A stretch of 64,000 bases of DNA from NCBI GenBank assembly GCA_012845835.1, contig JABAKD010000006.1:1100116-1164115 (forward strand), written 5' to 3'. Below, piece after piece: positions 52,912-62,648 of the stretch. This DNA is from Undaria pinnatifida. Taxonomy: Eukaryota > Sar > Phaeophyceae > Laminariales > Alariaceae. The notes beneath the pieces were generated by a model that had not been told where the DNA came from, did no database searches, and saw nothing but the letters and a program-made list of their open reading frames with translations. A program made the position numbers and the translations under genes. Within the stretch, counting starts at the first letter, position 1. Each line of letters opens with the position of its first letter.

Positions 52912-55274
52912 CGTGGAGGCGGATTATTGCGGCCGGAACCATGCGGCAGTGGCTTCCACGGCTAGAGGAGGCCAACCGCGAATTGAGACAGTTTGGAGTC
53001 GTAGTACGAGGGGGAGTGGAACATGTAGCGCTACGCGCAAAAGTACATCACGAGGCAAAAAACTGGCGGATCTTCACCGATTGCTCCAACGCATTCAACA
53101 CAGTGAACCGGACTGCTATGCTAGCGGAGGCAGCCACTTGCGTGCCGGCGCTTACACCGTTCGTGGCAAAATATTACCACGAGGTGTCTGCGCCCGTGTT
53201 TTTTCAGATGGAACCGGCAGAAAGGCGGAAGATCGCCTGTTCCAGCGGGGTGCAACAAGGGGATGCCATGGGGCCGGCGTTGTTCTGCATGCCGCTCCTG
53301 CCGGTGCTGAAGCGGACACGAGCGGAGTTCGGGCTAAGAGGTGTAGAGGCGTTCGCTTACCTAGATGATATTAGCATCGGAATGATGGAAATCACACCCG
53401 ATACTGTGGAAGTGGTACCCTTCCTCCAGCGTGAGCTGTCCAACATCGGAATTGCGATCAACCCGAGCAAAACGATTGCCCTGCCCCCAAAGGGGCACGT
53501 ACCTACACCGGAACAAATTGCCCTTCTTGAAGGCATTGGCGTCAGCATCGCCGAACGTGGTGGGTTTAAGGTGGTGGGGGTGCCCATGGGCACAGATGAG
53601 TACGCGAGGGATAGCGCAATGGAGATAGTCCGAAACGGGGGAGCGGAGCAACTTGCGCGGATGTTATCGCGCATGCCGGACAAGCAACCAGCCTACCTGA
53701 TTGCCACTGGCTTTATGATTCAACGGACCTCTTACCTTGAATGCGTTATGGACCCAGAACTATCGCTGGCTGCATGCAAAAAAGCAGATGGCAACGCCTT
53801 GTGGATGCTGGAGAAATTGCTCGATCTCGCGGGGGCAGCAGAAAAATCGTCGTTCTTCGCGGACGAAAAATCGTCGTTCTTCGCGGACGGGTGCCCGACA
53901 AACATGTTGACCCTGCAACCCCATCAACAGGCGCAGGCGAGCCTGTCCACGGGGGCCGGAGGGTTTGGGCTGTCGCCGGCTGAAGCCCGGAGGATGTCAG
54001 CATCCGTTGGGAGCTCGGTGGCGACGGTGCCAGAGGTGCTTGCTGATCTGTCCGGCGCAAAAGGCAACAAAGTCCGGAGGCAGCTGCCCGATTCTGACCT
54101 CGTGCGGCGCATCTGGAACAGCGTCAGGGACCTGTGCGATGTGCATGGGGTTTCAGAGGAGGTCATGGCGAACATCGTGCCGGAAAGCTGGCGGGACAGA
54201 GCCTTTAGAGCAGGAGAGCAAGGTGCCTCAGGGCAATCAGTTGCAAACGTGTTGCCTGCACCCGACGACGAAACTATCACCTCCAGCAAAGCGCAGCATA
54301 GACTGAGTAAACTGGTAAACCGAGTACATTATGAGAAGTGCGTCTCTTTGCTGGGCCAGTCCCCCGAGACGAGGCCCCAGCGAGGCACAAGCAAATCTCA
54401 AGGCGAGAAGGAGACACGAGGCTTGGCCAAGGCCCGGCAACGGAGTCAATCGGGATCAGGGGCTACCACCTTGCTAAGGGCGAGGCCTGTAGACTCAGCT
54501 AGAACCATCCCTGCATTAGAGTTTGTGACTGCGGGGAAGATATTTTTGGGGATAGAGGAATTCCTGGCGGCGAGGTACCCATGCTGCGGTGAACCGGAGG
54601 TTAATACGCGGCATGCACGATTGTGTCACCGATCGGGCGCGCAAGTGAAACAGCACCAACCCCTTATACACGCGCTTTCCCGCACCCTTAAGAGCATGCC
54701 CATCCGCCATCAGGTGGAAAGCGGAGCCCCGTTCCACGCTGACAGGGATTTGCGAATGGACATCGAGATTGAGGCAGGTGGAATAAGAGATGCTACGGCA
54801 TCGGAGTATCGCGACAAGTCGATACTCCTCGACGTGACGTATGCGGACCCACAATCAGGGGTCCACGTGCGGGCAGGAAGCGCGGATCGAAACGGATCAG
54901 CGGCTTCCACTTCTGAGGCACGCAAGCGCAACCACTACGCTCGTCCGGGACAGGTATCCTTCGACGAACGCAGCTACAAACTCGCCACCCTCGCGGTGGA
55001 AAGCTTTGGGCGCCTCGGTAAAGAAGGCAGCGATCTGATCGATCAGATGGCGGCAAGCATCGTTGGAGGGACGGACGCATCGTCCCTAGGGCGGAAAGGC
55101 GTGTGCAAGGAGCGACCATTCCCAATAATCTCTGTCACCACTCAGGTCGCGATTTCGCGCAGAGTTCATCGGTATAGGCTATTTCTGAGGGATCGTCAGG
55201 CCGCGAGGGGGAGGGAGGAAGAATCGGGAGGACTACGGCCACTGGTCTGGGGTGGCAATATTGATGAGGATTAA
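52884..55274 (+). CDS. Reverse transcriptase with C-terminal restriction-like endonuclease, non-LTR retrotransposon
   Basis: The frame is open from 52884 (after TGA at 52881-52883) to TAA at 55272-55274, about 795 codons, with no genuine ATG start. Numbering from the GTG at 52896: CVGMTWRRI near residue 2 (RT motif 2); FTDCSNAFN with the motif-A Asp at 62; SSGVQQGDAMGPALF at 117-130 (motif B); FAYLDD at 153-158 with the catalytic pair in motif C. The Zn-like segment CCGEPEVNTRHARLCH is at 563-578. RMDIEIEAGG (Asp 622) and KSILLDVTYADP (Lys 641, Asp 646) fit an R-x-D...D-type PD-(D/E)xK endonuclease as in R2-like elements. EKSSFFAD is duplicated at 316-331. It would copy the element RNA at a nick it makes in the target. 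Confidence 0.85.
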   Translation, partial: KCCSVCVGMTWRRIIAAGTMRQWLPRLEEANRELRQFGVVVRGGVEHVALRAKVHHEAKNWRIFTDCSNAFNTVNRTAMLAEAATCVPALTPFVAKYYHEVSAPVFFQMEPAERRKIACSSGVQQGDAMGPALFCMPLLPVLKRTRAEFGLRGVEAFAYLDDISIGMMEITPDTVEVVPFLQRELSNIGIAINPSKTIALPPKGHVPTPEQIALLEGIGVSIAERGGFKVVGVPMGTDEYARDSAMEIVRNGGAEQLARMLSRMPDKQPAYLIATGFMIQRTSYLECVMDPELSLAACKKADGNALWMLEKLLDLAGAAEKSSFFADEKSSFFADGCPTNMLTLQPHQQAQASLSTGAGGFGLSPAEARRMSASVGSSVATVPEVLADLSGAKGNKVRRQLPDSDLVRRIWNSVRDLCDVHGVSEEVMANIVPESWRDRAFRAGEQGASGQSVANVLPAPDDETITSSKAQHRLSKLVNRVHYEKCVSLLGQSPETRPQRGTSKSQGEKETRGLAKARQRSQSGSGATTLLRARPVDSARTIPALEFVTAGKIFLGIEEFLAARYPCCGEPEVNTRHARLCHRSGAQVKQHQPLIHALSRTLKSMPIRHQVESGAPFHADRDLRMDIEIEAGGIRDATASEYRDKSILLDVTYADPQSGVHVRAGSADRNGSAASTSEARKRNHYARPGQVSFDERSYKLATLAVESFGRLGKEGSDLIDQMAASIVGGTDASSLGRKGVCKERPFPIISVTTQVAISRRVHRYRLFLRDRQAARGREEESGGLRPLVWGGNIDED
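53841..53888. repeat. 24-bp perfect tandem duplication inside the RT ORF
   Basis: GAAAAATCGTCGTTCTTCGC plus GGAC occurs twice in a row. It keeps the frame and adds eight residues in the RT thumb/connection region. Perfect identity means a recent event. Confidence 0.95.
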
Positions 55275-55360
55275 GGTAGACTCTCAGCTAAAACATATAC
55301 AGGGCAAGGAAATAATAGTAGTAGATAAAATGAGAAGATGAGGGGAAAGGAAAAATGGGC

Positions 55361-55479
55361 AAACGGTTGGCGGAAGATACCACTGCATTGTGATGTGATC
55401 ATTCTACTTCATATTGGGTACTACTGCTGCTTTATGGAAGGATATTCGATTTACATCGGAACGGAATCTACGCTATATT
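55361..55479 (+). repeat. Dispersed repeat A, left part (split by an insertion)
   Basis: GGTTGGCGGAAGATACCACTG to CTACGCTATATT matches 39440-39580. The remaining TTGTCGGAGGGCAAAAA piece is at 55836-55856. Confidence 0.75.
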
Positions 55480-55834
55480 CTCCCGCCCCCCTTTTGATCA
55501 AAATCAGGCCCCCACGTCCTTAAAAACTCCGCCCTCCCCTCACCGGTTATTCGACTTACAGGATTCACTTGATAAACGGATGCATTTCCTTCCACAGCTG
55601 TCAGATTTTGTCCCCCTCAGAAACGGGTTTTATAGTTTCCGCGCACAGACTGCCTAACATCACCCTGTTGACCCTGATAGCTACACTGTAATTGCAAGGG
55701 GAGTCGCCGACCTATATCCTTAATGAGGACACACAACCCGTAGTACGCGCGATCGGAGTATCACACACAGCTTGTAAAGATGAGTTTCGACAAAATATTC
55801 GATCTCACAGCTGGAGTGTATTTTGATTTTTATA
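55480..55834 (+). mobile_element. 355-bp insertion carrying repeat B, flanked by ATATT
   Basis: The insert interrupts repeat A. ATATT stands on both sides (55475-55479 and 55835-55839), as expected of a 5-bp target duplication. The insert begins CTCCCGCCCCCCTTTTGATC and ends ATTTTGATTTTTATA. Its right two-thirds is repeat B (see 14978 and 17345). Non-coding, so a non-autonomous element. Confidence 0.7.
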
Positions 55835-56835
55835 ATATTGTCGGAGGGCAAAAATAATGAGGATGATAATACCTGGTAGACTCGTAGACTAGAGGTGTGA
55901 CTAAAAAAAAGCAGAGCAGCACCTAGTCTATAGACTATATAGCTGAGGGGTGATCATCGAGCTTATTTTAACGTGAAAACTGATAGCTGAAAGGCTATGC
56001 CGCCCTTACCCCCCTGTTTACGACCGTTACGTGCTTTCTACTCACTGTAAATGGCCCGATCATGCTTTCAACAGTGCAGTGAGCCTTCAAGATAGGGGGC
56101 AGGTGCGCGTGAGCGCTCCGCGAGCTGCGAGGTCGGGGATAGGCAGTGGTGATGGGGCACGCCACTTGGCTGCCAACCTCCGCACCGGGCACCGTTGCCC
56201 ATGGACACACACGCTGGCAACACTACAAAGTGCTGAGCTGCCCTCGAAGGCTGGCCGCGGGCCACCCCCACGCAGCGCGCAGCATGAGCACAGCGGACAA
56301 CGATCCTGGATCTTGTGTACATAGACTATGCTTGTTCCTCTTTGATCGCAAATGTTTGAAGAATCAATTTATAATTTTGATATCTTTGGAACTTGCCCCT
56401 TGCAGAGATGCCTTCTGCAACTTGGAAAACCTCGCCCGCCGTTGAAGGCTCCCACAAACAGGTTGCTTCCTCAGCTGCGAACATGTTGTGTGGGACGGGG
56501 AGCGTTGATAGTTGAAGGCACAGGCGATTATAAGTAGAAACACCTGGAGGAAGAGCACTGCAGTTGCACCGTTGAAGGGGGTGAGTGGGATTGAGTCTTC
56601 TTTTCTGGCAATCAGTTGATGCTCTCATTTTTGCGTGATTGAACGACTCTGATGTAGGTATGCTGTATCCCGGTGACACTTGACGAAACTGGTGCCCCAA
56701 CTGCTGACTGCCGTGATGTGTTTGTTCTAATTCCGCCCATCGACACTCAGGACATCCAGTGTGCGTGCAGATTCTATACGTAGTCTAGAGATATACAAGT
56801 TGTTTGATCATAAAGCTATATACCAGTACGAGACA

Positions 56836-57497
56836 GATATCACCTGTGTTGCACCCCTCACATAATGACATATTCAGCTCCACATCTCCGAATTCTCAAA
56901 CTCGGAACTCATTTGAGAGACTGGAACCATACCTACATCCCTTAGGAACACCCTGTAATCCCGCCACATCCACTGCTGCACTTGGGCAATTAAATTGTGC
57001 AGGATACAAGCGTGTACCTTAGTGCTATCACTATAGCTCACCAAAACGGCAGATAATTTCATGTCAATTCAGGGACGCGACCATGTCGCTGAGAGTTGAT
57101 TTGTGCTTCCATGATTAGATTTGCACAGCTGTTTTTTTTTCAAATTTGAACTCAGTGTTTATTACAGAAACTTTAGCTGGTGTAAAAATACCACCTAGGT
57201 TCAAATTTGAAAAATACTGTGCTAACCAAGTCCTGGAAGCACAATCCAACTCTCAGGAACGTGGTCGCGTCCCCACGTCGACATGAAATTATCTGCCGTT
57301 CTGTCATAGTGATGCCATAGCACTAAGGTACACGCTTATACCCTGCATAATTCAATTGCCCAAGTACAGCAGTGTGTGTTGCGGAATTACGGAGTTTCCC
57401 TAAGGAATGCAGGTGTGGTTCCAGTCTCTCAAATAAATGCCGATTTTTTTTTTTTTCAAATGACAGCAGTGGTGACGGGTGCAACAACAGTGATATC
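56836..57497. mobile_element. 662-bp long-arm palindrome (fold-back element)
   Basis: Arms of about 290 bp (56836-57125 and about 57205-57497) are inverted copies with scattered differences. The ends read GATATCAC...GTGATATC. Both arms contain the same coding-like stretch: read outward from the centre, each gives LHN...IAQVQQ, recalling the ACxLHN motif near the end of Harbinger-type (DDE_Tnp_4) transposases, but too short to assign. The spacer is T-rich and has TTCAAATTTGAA palindromes. Confidence 0.7.
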
Positions 57498-57589
57498 GCA
57501 AATTCACTCCGTATCATAAGGAGTTTTGATATTTGAGCATGCAATCCAGCCAAACGTACTGAATACGACAAAAGCACTGATACTACCTG

Positions 57590-58420
57590 TTCGTAGCATT
57601 AGTAAAATGGTTACTCCCGCACAGCAGCAGTATCATAGGACCCGATTTCTGCCTGTCTGGCTTATCGGATAGCCCACGAAACGTTACTCGCGGCACGCGT
57701 AACTCTGTGATTTGACGCGACTTTCAGAGTACCGCTGGCCGGTGCACTGATACTCTTCTTTCTGCCTTGAGCAAGCTACGAGTGGTTGTTCTGGCGCTGC
57801 AGTAGGACCTACAGCAGTAGAACCTGATGGATGTACCTGGTACCATACGTAGGTATGGCTTATCGGATAGCCCACAAAACGATACCTGGTGTGTATGCAT
57901 GCGATTACCTGTTGCGTGTATTACTGGCGATCGGGCTGCAAAAGTAAGAGTGAGACGTATTCCTTTCTTCTCCCGCGTAACCTATAAGATTTGATGTTAG
58001 AGCACTGACTAGGGCTGCACTGAGCTTTGATCAATGATGCTCTTCTTGCTGTCTTGAGAATGCCAAGAGTTATTCCTTGACAACAGCAGCACGGCCTAAT
58101 TTATGTCAGTTTTGGTCATCAGATGGCCCACGACACGATACCGGTGCTTGCGATCGGACCCGGGAAATAGGAGTGAGCCGCGTAACTTTCTTGTCCAACG
58201 TAACACTTGTATTTGACGTGTTTTTTAGAGAAGCTCAAGCATTGGCCGATGCACTGATGCCCTTCTTGTTGCCTAAGGCAAGTCTGTTGTTCGTGCGCAG
58301 CAAGACCGTAGAACCTGGTTTCTGTCACCCTGGCTTGTCGAATACCAGGTACGTGGTAATCGACAAAGTACGTGGTAGTCGACAAAACTGCAGTTGCAAT
58401 CACGTTGCGAAGGTAACGGT
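57590..58420. repeat. Three degenerate tandem units of about 300 bp
   Basis: GGCTTATCGGATAGCCCACRAAACG (57660, 57857) and GGTCATCAGATGGCCCACGACACG (58112) head related blocks that share GCACTGATRCYCTTCTT, TGCCTTGAG and TAGAACCTG segments. Strong divergence. Confidence 0.5.
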
Positions 58421-58507
58421 GACGTGGGCGTCGTCAGCTTTCTTCTCTTACGCACGCAGTTATTTTACGGTATCAGCAGTCGCAAAAAAAAGGCGTGAGG
58501 TTGTATT

Positions 58508-58707
58508 CAGGGCTTTTCGCGGGTGGGATGGAGTCTATCGGATCGGGTCGGGTCAGGGTAACCCGGTTCGACCCGTGGTGTTACGGAGAGTCCTGATTCG
58601 ACCCGTGAGAGTTCGAACACCTCCTGACCCGCCCCGACTCGAACAGCGACTTTTTTAATCGTTCTGACCCGACCCGCGGGCCGGGTCATGACCCGTGAAC
58701 ACCCCTG
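58508..58707. mobile_element. hAT-like MITE, 200 bp, with 8-bp target duplication
   Basis: The ends are CAGGGCTTTTCGCGGGT and, inverted, CAGGGGTGTTCACGGGT. The interior is full of GACCCG/CGGGTC words. The flanking 8-mers GTTGTATT (58500-58507) and GTTTTATT (58708-58715) differ at one base, fitting the 8-bp duplications of hAT elements. It lies just upstream of the rhodanese gene. Confidence 0.8.
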
Positions 58708-58848
58708 GTTTTATTGTTCTACCGGTAGCGTTTGCCGCAAATTCGAGGTAACGCACAGCGAGACCACCGGTGTAAATTTGAGTCTGACCTGTGGTTTTTC
58801 CCCGCAGGCTCGTATCCATAAATAGTTGCCCCAAAGACGAAGGCGCGG

Positions 58849-59051
58849 ATGGGCTCTCCGGAAAGCACTCCAGACGAAGAAAACACTCCGGCTGGGGAAC
58901 CGCAACGCTTTATACAAACTGCAGAGGGGGGCCACGACGCTAGCGAGGCCGTGTTGCTGTACTACAAGTACGTCCACCTGGGGGAAGAGCGGCGTGCTGC
59001 CGTGAGTGAGTGGTACCTGCAGACTTGTGGTGCGGAGGGCCTGCGGGGCAG
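58849..59051 (+). CDS. TSTD2/TrhO-like rhodanese-domain protein, exon 1
   Basis: First coding exon of a gene whose five visible exons (58849-59051, 59724-59877, 61562-61633, 62233-62648, 63363-63449) follow the order of the TSTD2/TrhO (UPF0176) family. Bacterial TrhO hydroxylates wobble uridine 34 of tRNAs. The eukaryotic TSTD2 role is less certain. The ATG at 58849 opens a hydrophilic, acidic leader without signal peptide (MGSPESTPDEENTPAGEP), then EAVLLYYKYVHLGEERRAAV and the family-typical ...GLRGR, split by the donor GGCAG/GTGGGA (phase 2). A CCCCGCAG at 58799-58806 could end a 5'-UTR intron. Codons are C/G-ending. The catalytic-Cys loop of the rhodanese domain should lie in a later exon beyond the window. 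Confidence 0.8.
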
Positions 59052-59723
59052 GTGGGACTTTATAGCATACGCCAGGTAGATATTAATATAAATGGTAGTG
59101 ACTGCATATACGGGCTTTAGTCGGCCAATGTGATGAAACTGACGATGATAGCTTTGACGAGAAGGTATGGACAGCACATTGCCGCTACAGCGCCTTTCGA
59201 GTACTGCTACAGCAAAGGTGCGAGCGAACAGATAGAAAATGGTGATTTGGCCAACTTTTGTTTTTCGAAAACATACAAAGTAGGCTTACACCCGTCTTGA
59301 TGTGCCCCCCTACTGTGTAGGCTACGGTAGTCTTATGCTCGTTCTGCGCTTTCCCCCTAGTTTGTACTGACATAATTCTTGCTGGATGAGGAGCGTTACA
59401 AGCATGCTGACGGGTTTCCCCCCATTTGCACTCGTTATGCGAGAGTAAAGGCCCGCTTATGATATTTTTTGCTGTTAAAAACGCCTAATCATGCCGACCA
59501 AGTTGTTATTGATGCCGAAAGGAGCATATAACCTTCGGTGGATCGGCAAGCCTTGATGCATACTTCAGCGGCGTGATAGTGTATTTACACGCTCGCACCG
59601 CAAACCCTTAAGGGACAAACGTCGCCACTGCTGCCTTTCTCTCTGCCCACCCGCCTCCTCCTTTTCTTCCGCATTGGGGTAATTTTTCCCGCCGCGCATC
59701 ATCAACACCGACCCGCGCAAAAG

Positions 59724-59877
59724 AGTTCGAGTAGCACTGGACGGAGTCAATTGCACTCTTGGAGGAGCCCACGCCGCGCTGCGCAGGCACATCGGCAGCA
59801 TTATGGCGCATTCCGACATTGAAGGCAAAGATATCGACTTCAAGCTTTCCGTCTCGCAGGGCCCCAGGAACGTCCAG
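59724..59877 (+). CDS. TSTD2/TrhO-like protein, exon 2
   Basis: It joins exon 1 in phase 2 (AG + A gives Arg) after an acceptor CCGCGCAAAAG. The peptide VRVALDGVNCTLGGAHAALR is the exact place of the conserved RV-VA-EGINGTVGG segment, here with Asp-Gly-Val-Asn-Cys instead of Glu-Gly-Ile-Asn-Gly, then a helix (RRHIGSIMAHSDI) and DIDFKLSVSQGP, the family's strand before the rhodanese half. It ends phase 0 at GTCCAG/GTGCGA. This is the N-terminal ferredoxin-like domain. Confidence 0.8.
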
Positions 59878-60132
59878 GTGCGATGCTTGTTTTGGAGCTG
59901 GAGCGTGTGTCGGACACATGCGGGCCCAAAGATGTCAGGAGACGGCACTTTCATCCCTTGACCCGCGAACGGCAATTTTCCGGTCGTTTACCTTGGCTGA
60001 CGGAAAACTACTTGATTTTAGTGTAATGATTGGTTTGACTGACGCCGTTGACGGCTGGACGTTTTCCCTTGACTGGCCGTCAACTGACGTCTTTGACAGG
60101 GACCCATGCTCGGGGTTGCACCTGAAATGTTC

Positions 60133-60335
60133 CAAGGCTGTTCACGGGTCCGGTAACCTCTCGCGGATCGGGTCGCCCTGAACCGACCCGACCCGACCAG
60201 CGAGATTTGAAAAGCCTCTTGACTCGACCCGTGAGATTTCCAACACCTCCTGGCCCCGACCCGACTCGCCTCGCGAATTTTTGGAAACCTCCTGACACGA
60301 CCTGCGGGACGGCTCTTGACCCGTCAAGACCCCTG
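60133..60335. mobile_element. hAT-like MITE, second copy, inside an intron
   Basis: The ends are CAAGGCTGTTCACGGGTC and, inverted, CAGGGGTCTTGACGGGTC. The interior is GACCCG-rich like 58508-58707. The flanking 8-mers AAATGTTC and AATTTTTC agree at six of eight positions, an older duplication. Confidence 0.75.
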
Positions 60336-60586
60336 AATTTTTCGAGGCTCGTAGCGTTTAGGAGTTATCTGTCACTATCTCGCCCAGGCACTGGCTTTTT
60401 TTTTACAAATAATGGAACTTCAACCATCTCATGGTATAGGTACGTTTAGGCCGACGACGCCAATGTGGGAATGTGTGCCCCTAGCGGGTTGTCTTGTCAA
60501 TAGTGTGGTTGTGGTGTGGAGGACACACACCGAGGTGGGTCGGTACCTCGGGTCGGCACGGAACGGAGTCTGGGCGACCTCTGGCG

Positions 60587-60831
60587 TGACCTTGAACTTG
60601 TGTGTAGTTAGGCGGTACTGTCTAGGGGAAGGGAACTTTGCTATCCACACGAACATTATTGTAAAAGGTGACCTTGAAGTTGTTCGTAATGAGGCGGTAG
60701 TGTCTAGGGGAAGGAGACCTTGCTATCCACACGAATACTGCTTTAAAATGTGACCTTGCAATTGTGTGTAATGAGGCGGTGCTATCTAGGGGAAGGGGAC
60801 CTTGCTATCCACACGAATACTATTGTAGAGT
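60587..60831. repeat. 82-bp minisatellite, three units
   Basis: Units start at 60587, 60669 and 60751, each GTGACCTTG...GAGGCGGTA-TGTCTAGGGGAAGG...CTATCCACACGAA. About 85-90 per cent alike. Confidence 0.9.
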
Positions 60832-60902
60832 ACAAATGGCATTCCTACGATGATGGTTGGTTGAGCGTTTGAGGAGGAGCTCCGTCGATCAGAAAACTAT
60901 TT

Positions 60903-61059
60903 TGGCGAAATAATCATGCTATATATCTTCACGTATATCTCGGACAGAGAGTTTGGCGAAAAATCCATGCCGCTATATATCTTCATGTGTATCTCGGGCA
61001 GATAGTTAGGCGAAAAAACCCTGCCGCTATATATCTGCATGTGTATCTCGGACAGATGG
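60903..61059. repeat. 52-54-bp minisatellite, three units
   Basis: Each unit runs TTGGCGAAA...GCTATATATCTTCATGTG, TATCTCGGACAGA. It directly follows the 82-bp array after about 70 bp. Confidence 0.9.
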
Positions 61060-61561
61060 ATCACGATCTAGATGATCTATGAATAGATCCAATGTTCGGC
61101 GAAACGTGATGAGTTGGCAAGAGAGCCGCATCATACAGGTCCCACCCAGCAAGCATGTGCACAAGAGCCGTCTCCTACTACCCGCAACATGATAAACATG
61201 ATCTGTACGGTGCAGATCATGATTAATCAAGGGTGTATTTGCTCGCGATAGATCTAGATCCTGAAACGAGAATCTGATATTTCCGGCGTGTGTTATGCTC
61301 CGAGTTGTTGGTATGCTGTAACGGTCCAACTGTTAATCCTGCGCCCGTGCACGGGGTGAAATGGCGGAGAGTCGTGCTCGGTGCGTCAGGGTTCTCCCAG
61401 CGGCGGTAGTTGAGAGCACGAAGAGGGGGGGTGTTTCGCCACCGCATTGATGCCATGCCCTGCGACAAAAGTTGACATTGACCTCGTTTGTAAGGAGTTC
61501 CCTCGTTGTGAGGATTGCCCTCGTTGAATGGAGGTTTTCGTGTCCGTTATTGACCGTCCAG

Positions 61562-61633
61562 GCAGCTGAGGAGTCCGGTTTTACAACTCTGTCCGTGAAG
61601 GCGGTCAAAGAGGTGGTCAGCATGGGACCGCGG
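61562..61633 (+). CDS. TSTD2/TrhO-like protein, exon 3
   Basis: The acceptor TTGACCGTCCAG is followed by 24 codons, phase 0 at both ends, and the donor CCGCGG/GTGAGT. The peptide AAEESGFTTLSVKAVKEVVS then MGPR matches the family's linker strand (...L-V-V-EE-V-MG) that closes the N-terminal domain before the rhodanese domain. It was found by exact phase and by its expected position. Confidence 0.8.
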
Positions 61634-62036
61634 GTGAGTCCTTGCGTGCTTCCTAGGCATTGTAGGGCTGTGCGTTGACTGGGCTTGACGGCTATTAATA
61701 TTGCGGAACTCCTTTTTTGTAGGATGGAGTACCCAAAACTAAACGGGGACCGGGACAAATAGCATCCACGCTTTGTTTATAGCTTTTCGTTTGAGAGTTT
61801 TTGTTGTCCGAGCTACACGCTAGTGCGGAGCCCCACGCGAATACAGTCGTCATGTAGGACGGCTTGACCGAAAAGTGGCCATGCTTTCGTCGTTGTGTTA
61901 CGTTTCGTCTTTTTAGCAGTGGACCTCTGTAATAGTTTGTTTTGTTGAGAGGATAACAACCAGCTGACGTTCGTCGTTTTCGGTATTCAATACATTGCGA
62001 TCCTCAAACAAACGCGCAAGTCAGATAAGAAAAACG

Positions 62037-62152
62037 AGGGTTCAGCATTCCCCCTGCTCATCGATTTTCATCGAATTTTGCCAGCTTACGCTCTCGCGCT
62101 TTCCATGAATCTATGTTTTGCTCACGAGAAAGCCCTCTGCAGTGGTACGAGT
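62037..62152 (-). mobile_element. SINE fragment E6 in intron 3
   Basis: Only the middle of the SINE body is left (GGGTTCAGCATTCCCCCTGC, CTTACGCTCTCGCGCTTTCC), at about three bases in four. Neither the tRNA head nor the A-tail remains. It is antisense to the host gene. Confidence 0.65.
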
Positions 62153-62232
62153 GACATACTAATCACACTGTTCTGCCTTAGTCCCTCGTGGCATGGCCCT
62201 CACCCACGCTGATTGGCCCTCCCAATGAACAG

Positions 62233-62648
62233 GGCGCGGGTCTTTCCCACCGGCAAGGTGGGAGACACATTTCTCCGCAAGAGTTTCATGGCTTTTTGCG
62301 GCAAGAAATGGCGCGAAAGCAAAAAGAAATGGCGCGAGCGGAACAAGCAATTGCGCGAAAGCCACAAGAACTGGCGCGAACAGAACAAGACAATGCGCGA
62401 GCAAAACGCTTTCAAGGGGAGAGGGAGACCACCGGCGGTGCAGAGAACGTGAGAGCTGGGGCACGCGTTTCTTCGCCAGGAGTACGGGGTCAAGGAGGAG
62501 CCGAAGAGGTTTCCATGGAGGAGGCTGTAGACGGGGGTGAGGAGGGAGGGCGGACTCGCGAGCCTGTGGTACCAGGGGCGTTCGAAGATAAGGAAGCTGT
62601 TCTGCTCGACGTTCGCAACGTTTACGAGACCAGCATTGGGCACTTCAG
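62233..62648 (+). CDS. TSTD2/TrhO-like protein, exon 4, with a large charged insertion
   Basis: The acceptor CCCAATGAACAG precedes a phase-0 start. The exon ends phase 2 at CACTTCAG/GTTTGC. GAGLSHRQGGRHISPQEFHG matches the family's G-H-LSP-EFH entry to the rhodanese domain, and EAVLLDVRNVYETSIGHFR its first strand, with the LDVRN-YE signature. Between them sit about 95 residues that the family lacks: FLRQEMARKQKEMARAEQAI and on, an Arg/Glu/Gln/Ala heptad-like, probably coiled-coil stretch built from tandem repeats of about 24 bp (AAGAAATGGCGCGA and variants), then a Gly/Glu-rich linker. The insertion keeps the frame. Confidence 0.8.

Larger units (their letters stand above)
44641..55360 (+). 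mobile_element. Non-LTR retrotransposon with RING-bearing ORF1 region, RT and restriction-like endonuclease
   Basis: Order along the plus strand: a Pro/Arg-rich repeat region (45.1-48.4 kb), five RING-like Cys/His modules (48.5-52.0 kb), an RT N-terminal region (52.2-52.9 kb), and an RT with C-terminal Zn motif and PD-(D/E)xK-like endonuclease (52.9-55.3 kb). There are no LTRs. A 3' non-coding tail of about 85 bp, rich in ATAATAGTAGTAG, precedes repeat A at 55361. The architecture places it with early-branching, endonuclease-at-the-C-terminus non-LTR elements (R2/NeSL-like in layout). The 5' half is frame-broken many times, so the copy is dead as a whole. The 5' boundary is uncertain. Confidence 0.7.
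59878..61561 (+). other. TSTD2-like gene, intron 2 with MITE and minisatellites
   Basis: A 1684-bp intron, GTGCGA to CCGTCCAG. It carries a hAT-like MITE (60133-60335), an 82-bp minisatellite (60587-60831), a 52-54-bp minisatellite (60903-61059) and GATCTAGATGATC-type dispersed repeat (61050-61260). Confidence 0.65.

Noticed and set aside
57323-57577. Small protein repeated at both arms of the palindrome (FERLEP..., AGYKRVP ends)
   Set aside because: The two frames match only because the arms are inverted copies; stops and the trace of a transposase on the other strand make a real small gene unlikely.
58077-58658. Plus-strand open frame of 193 codons
   Set aside because: It crosses the border of the hAT-like MITE and degenerate tandem repeats and resembles no family.
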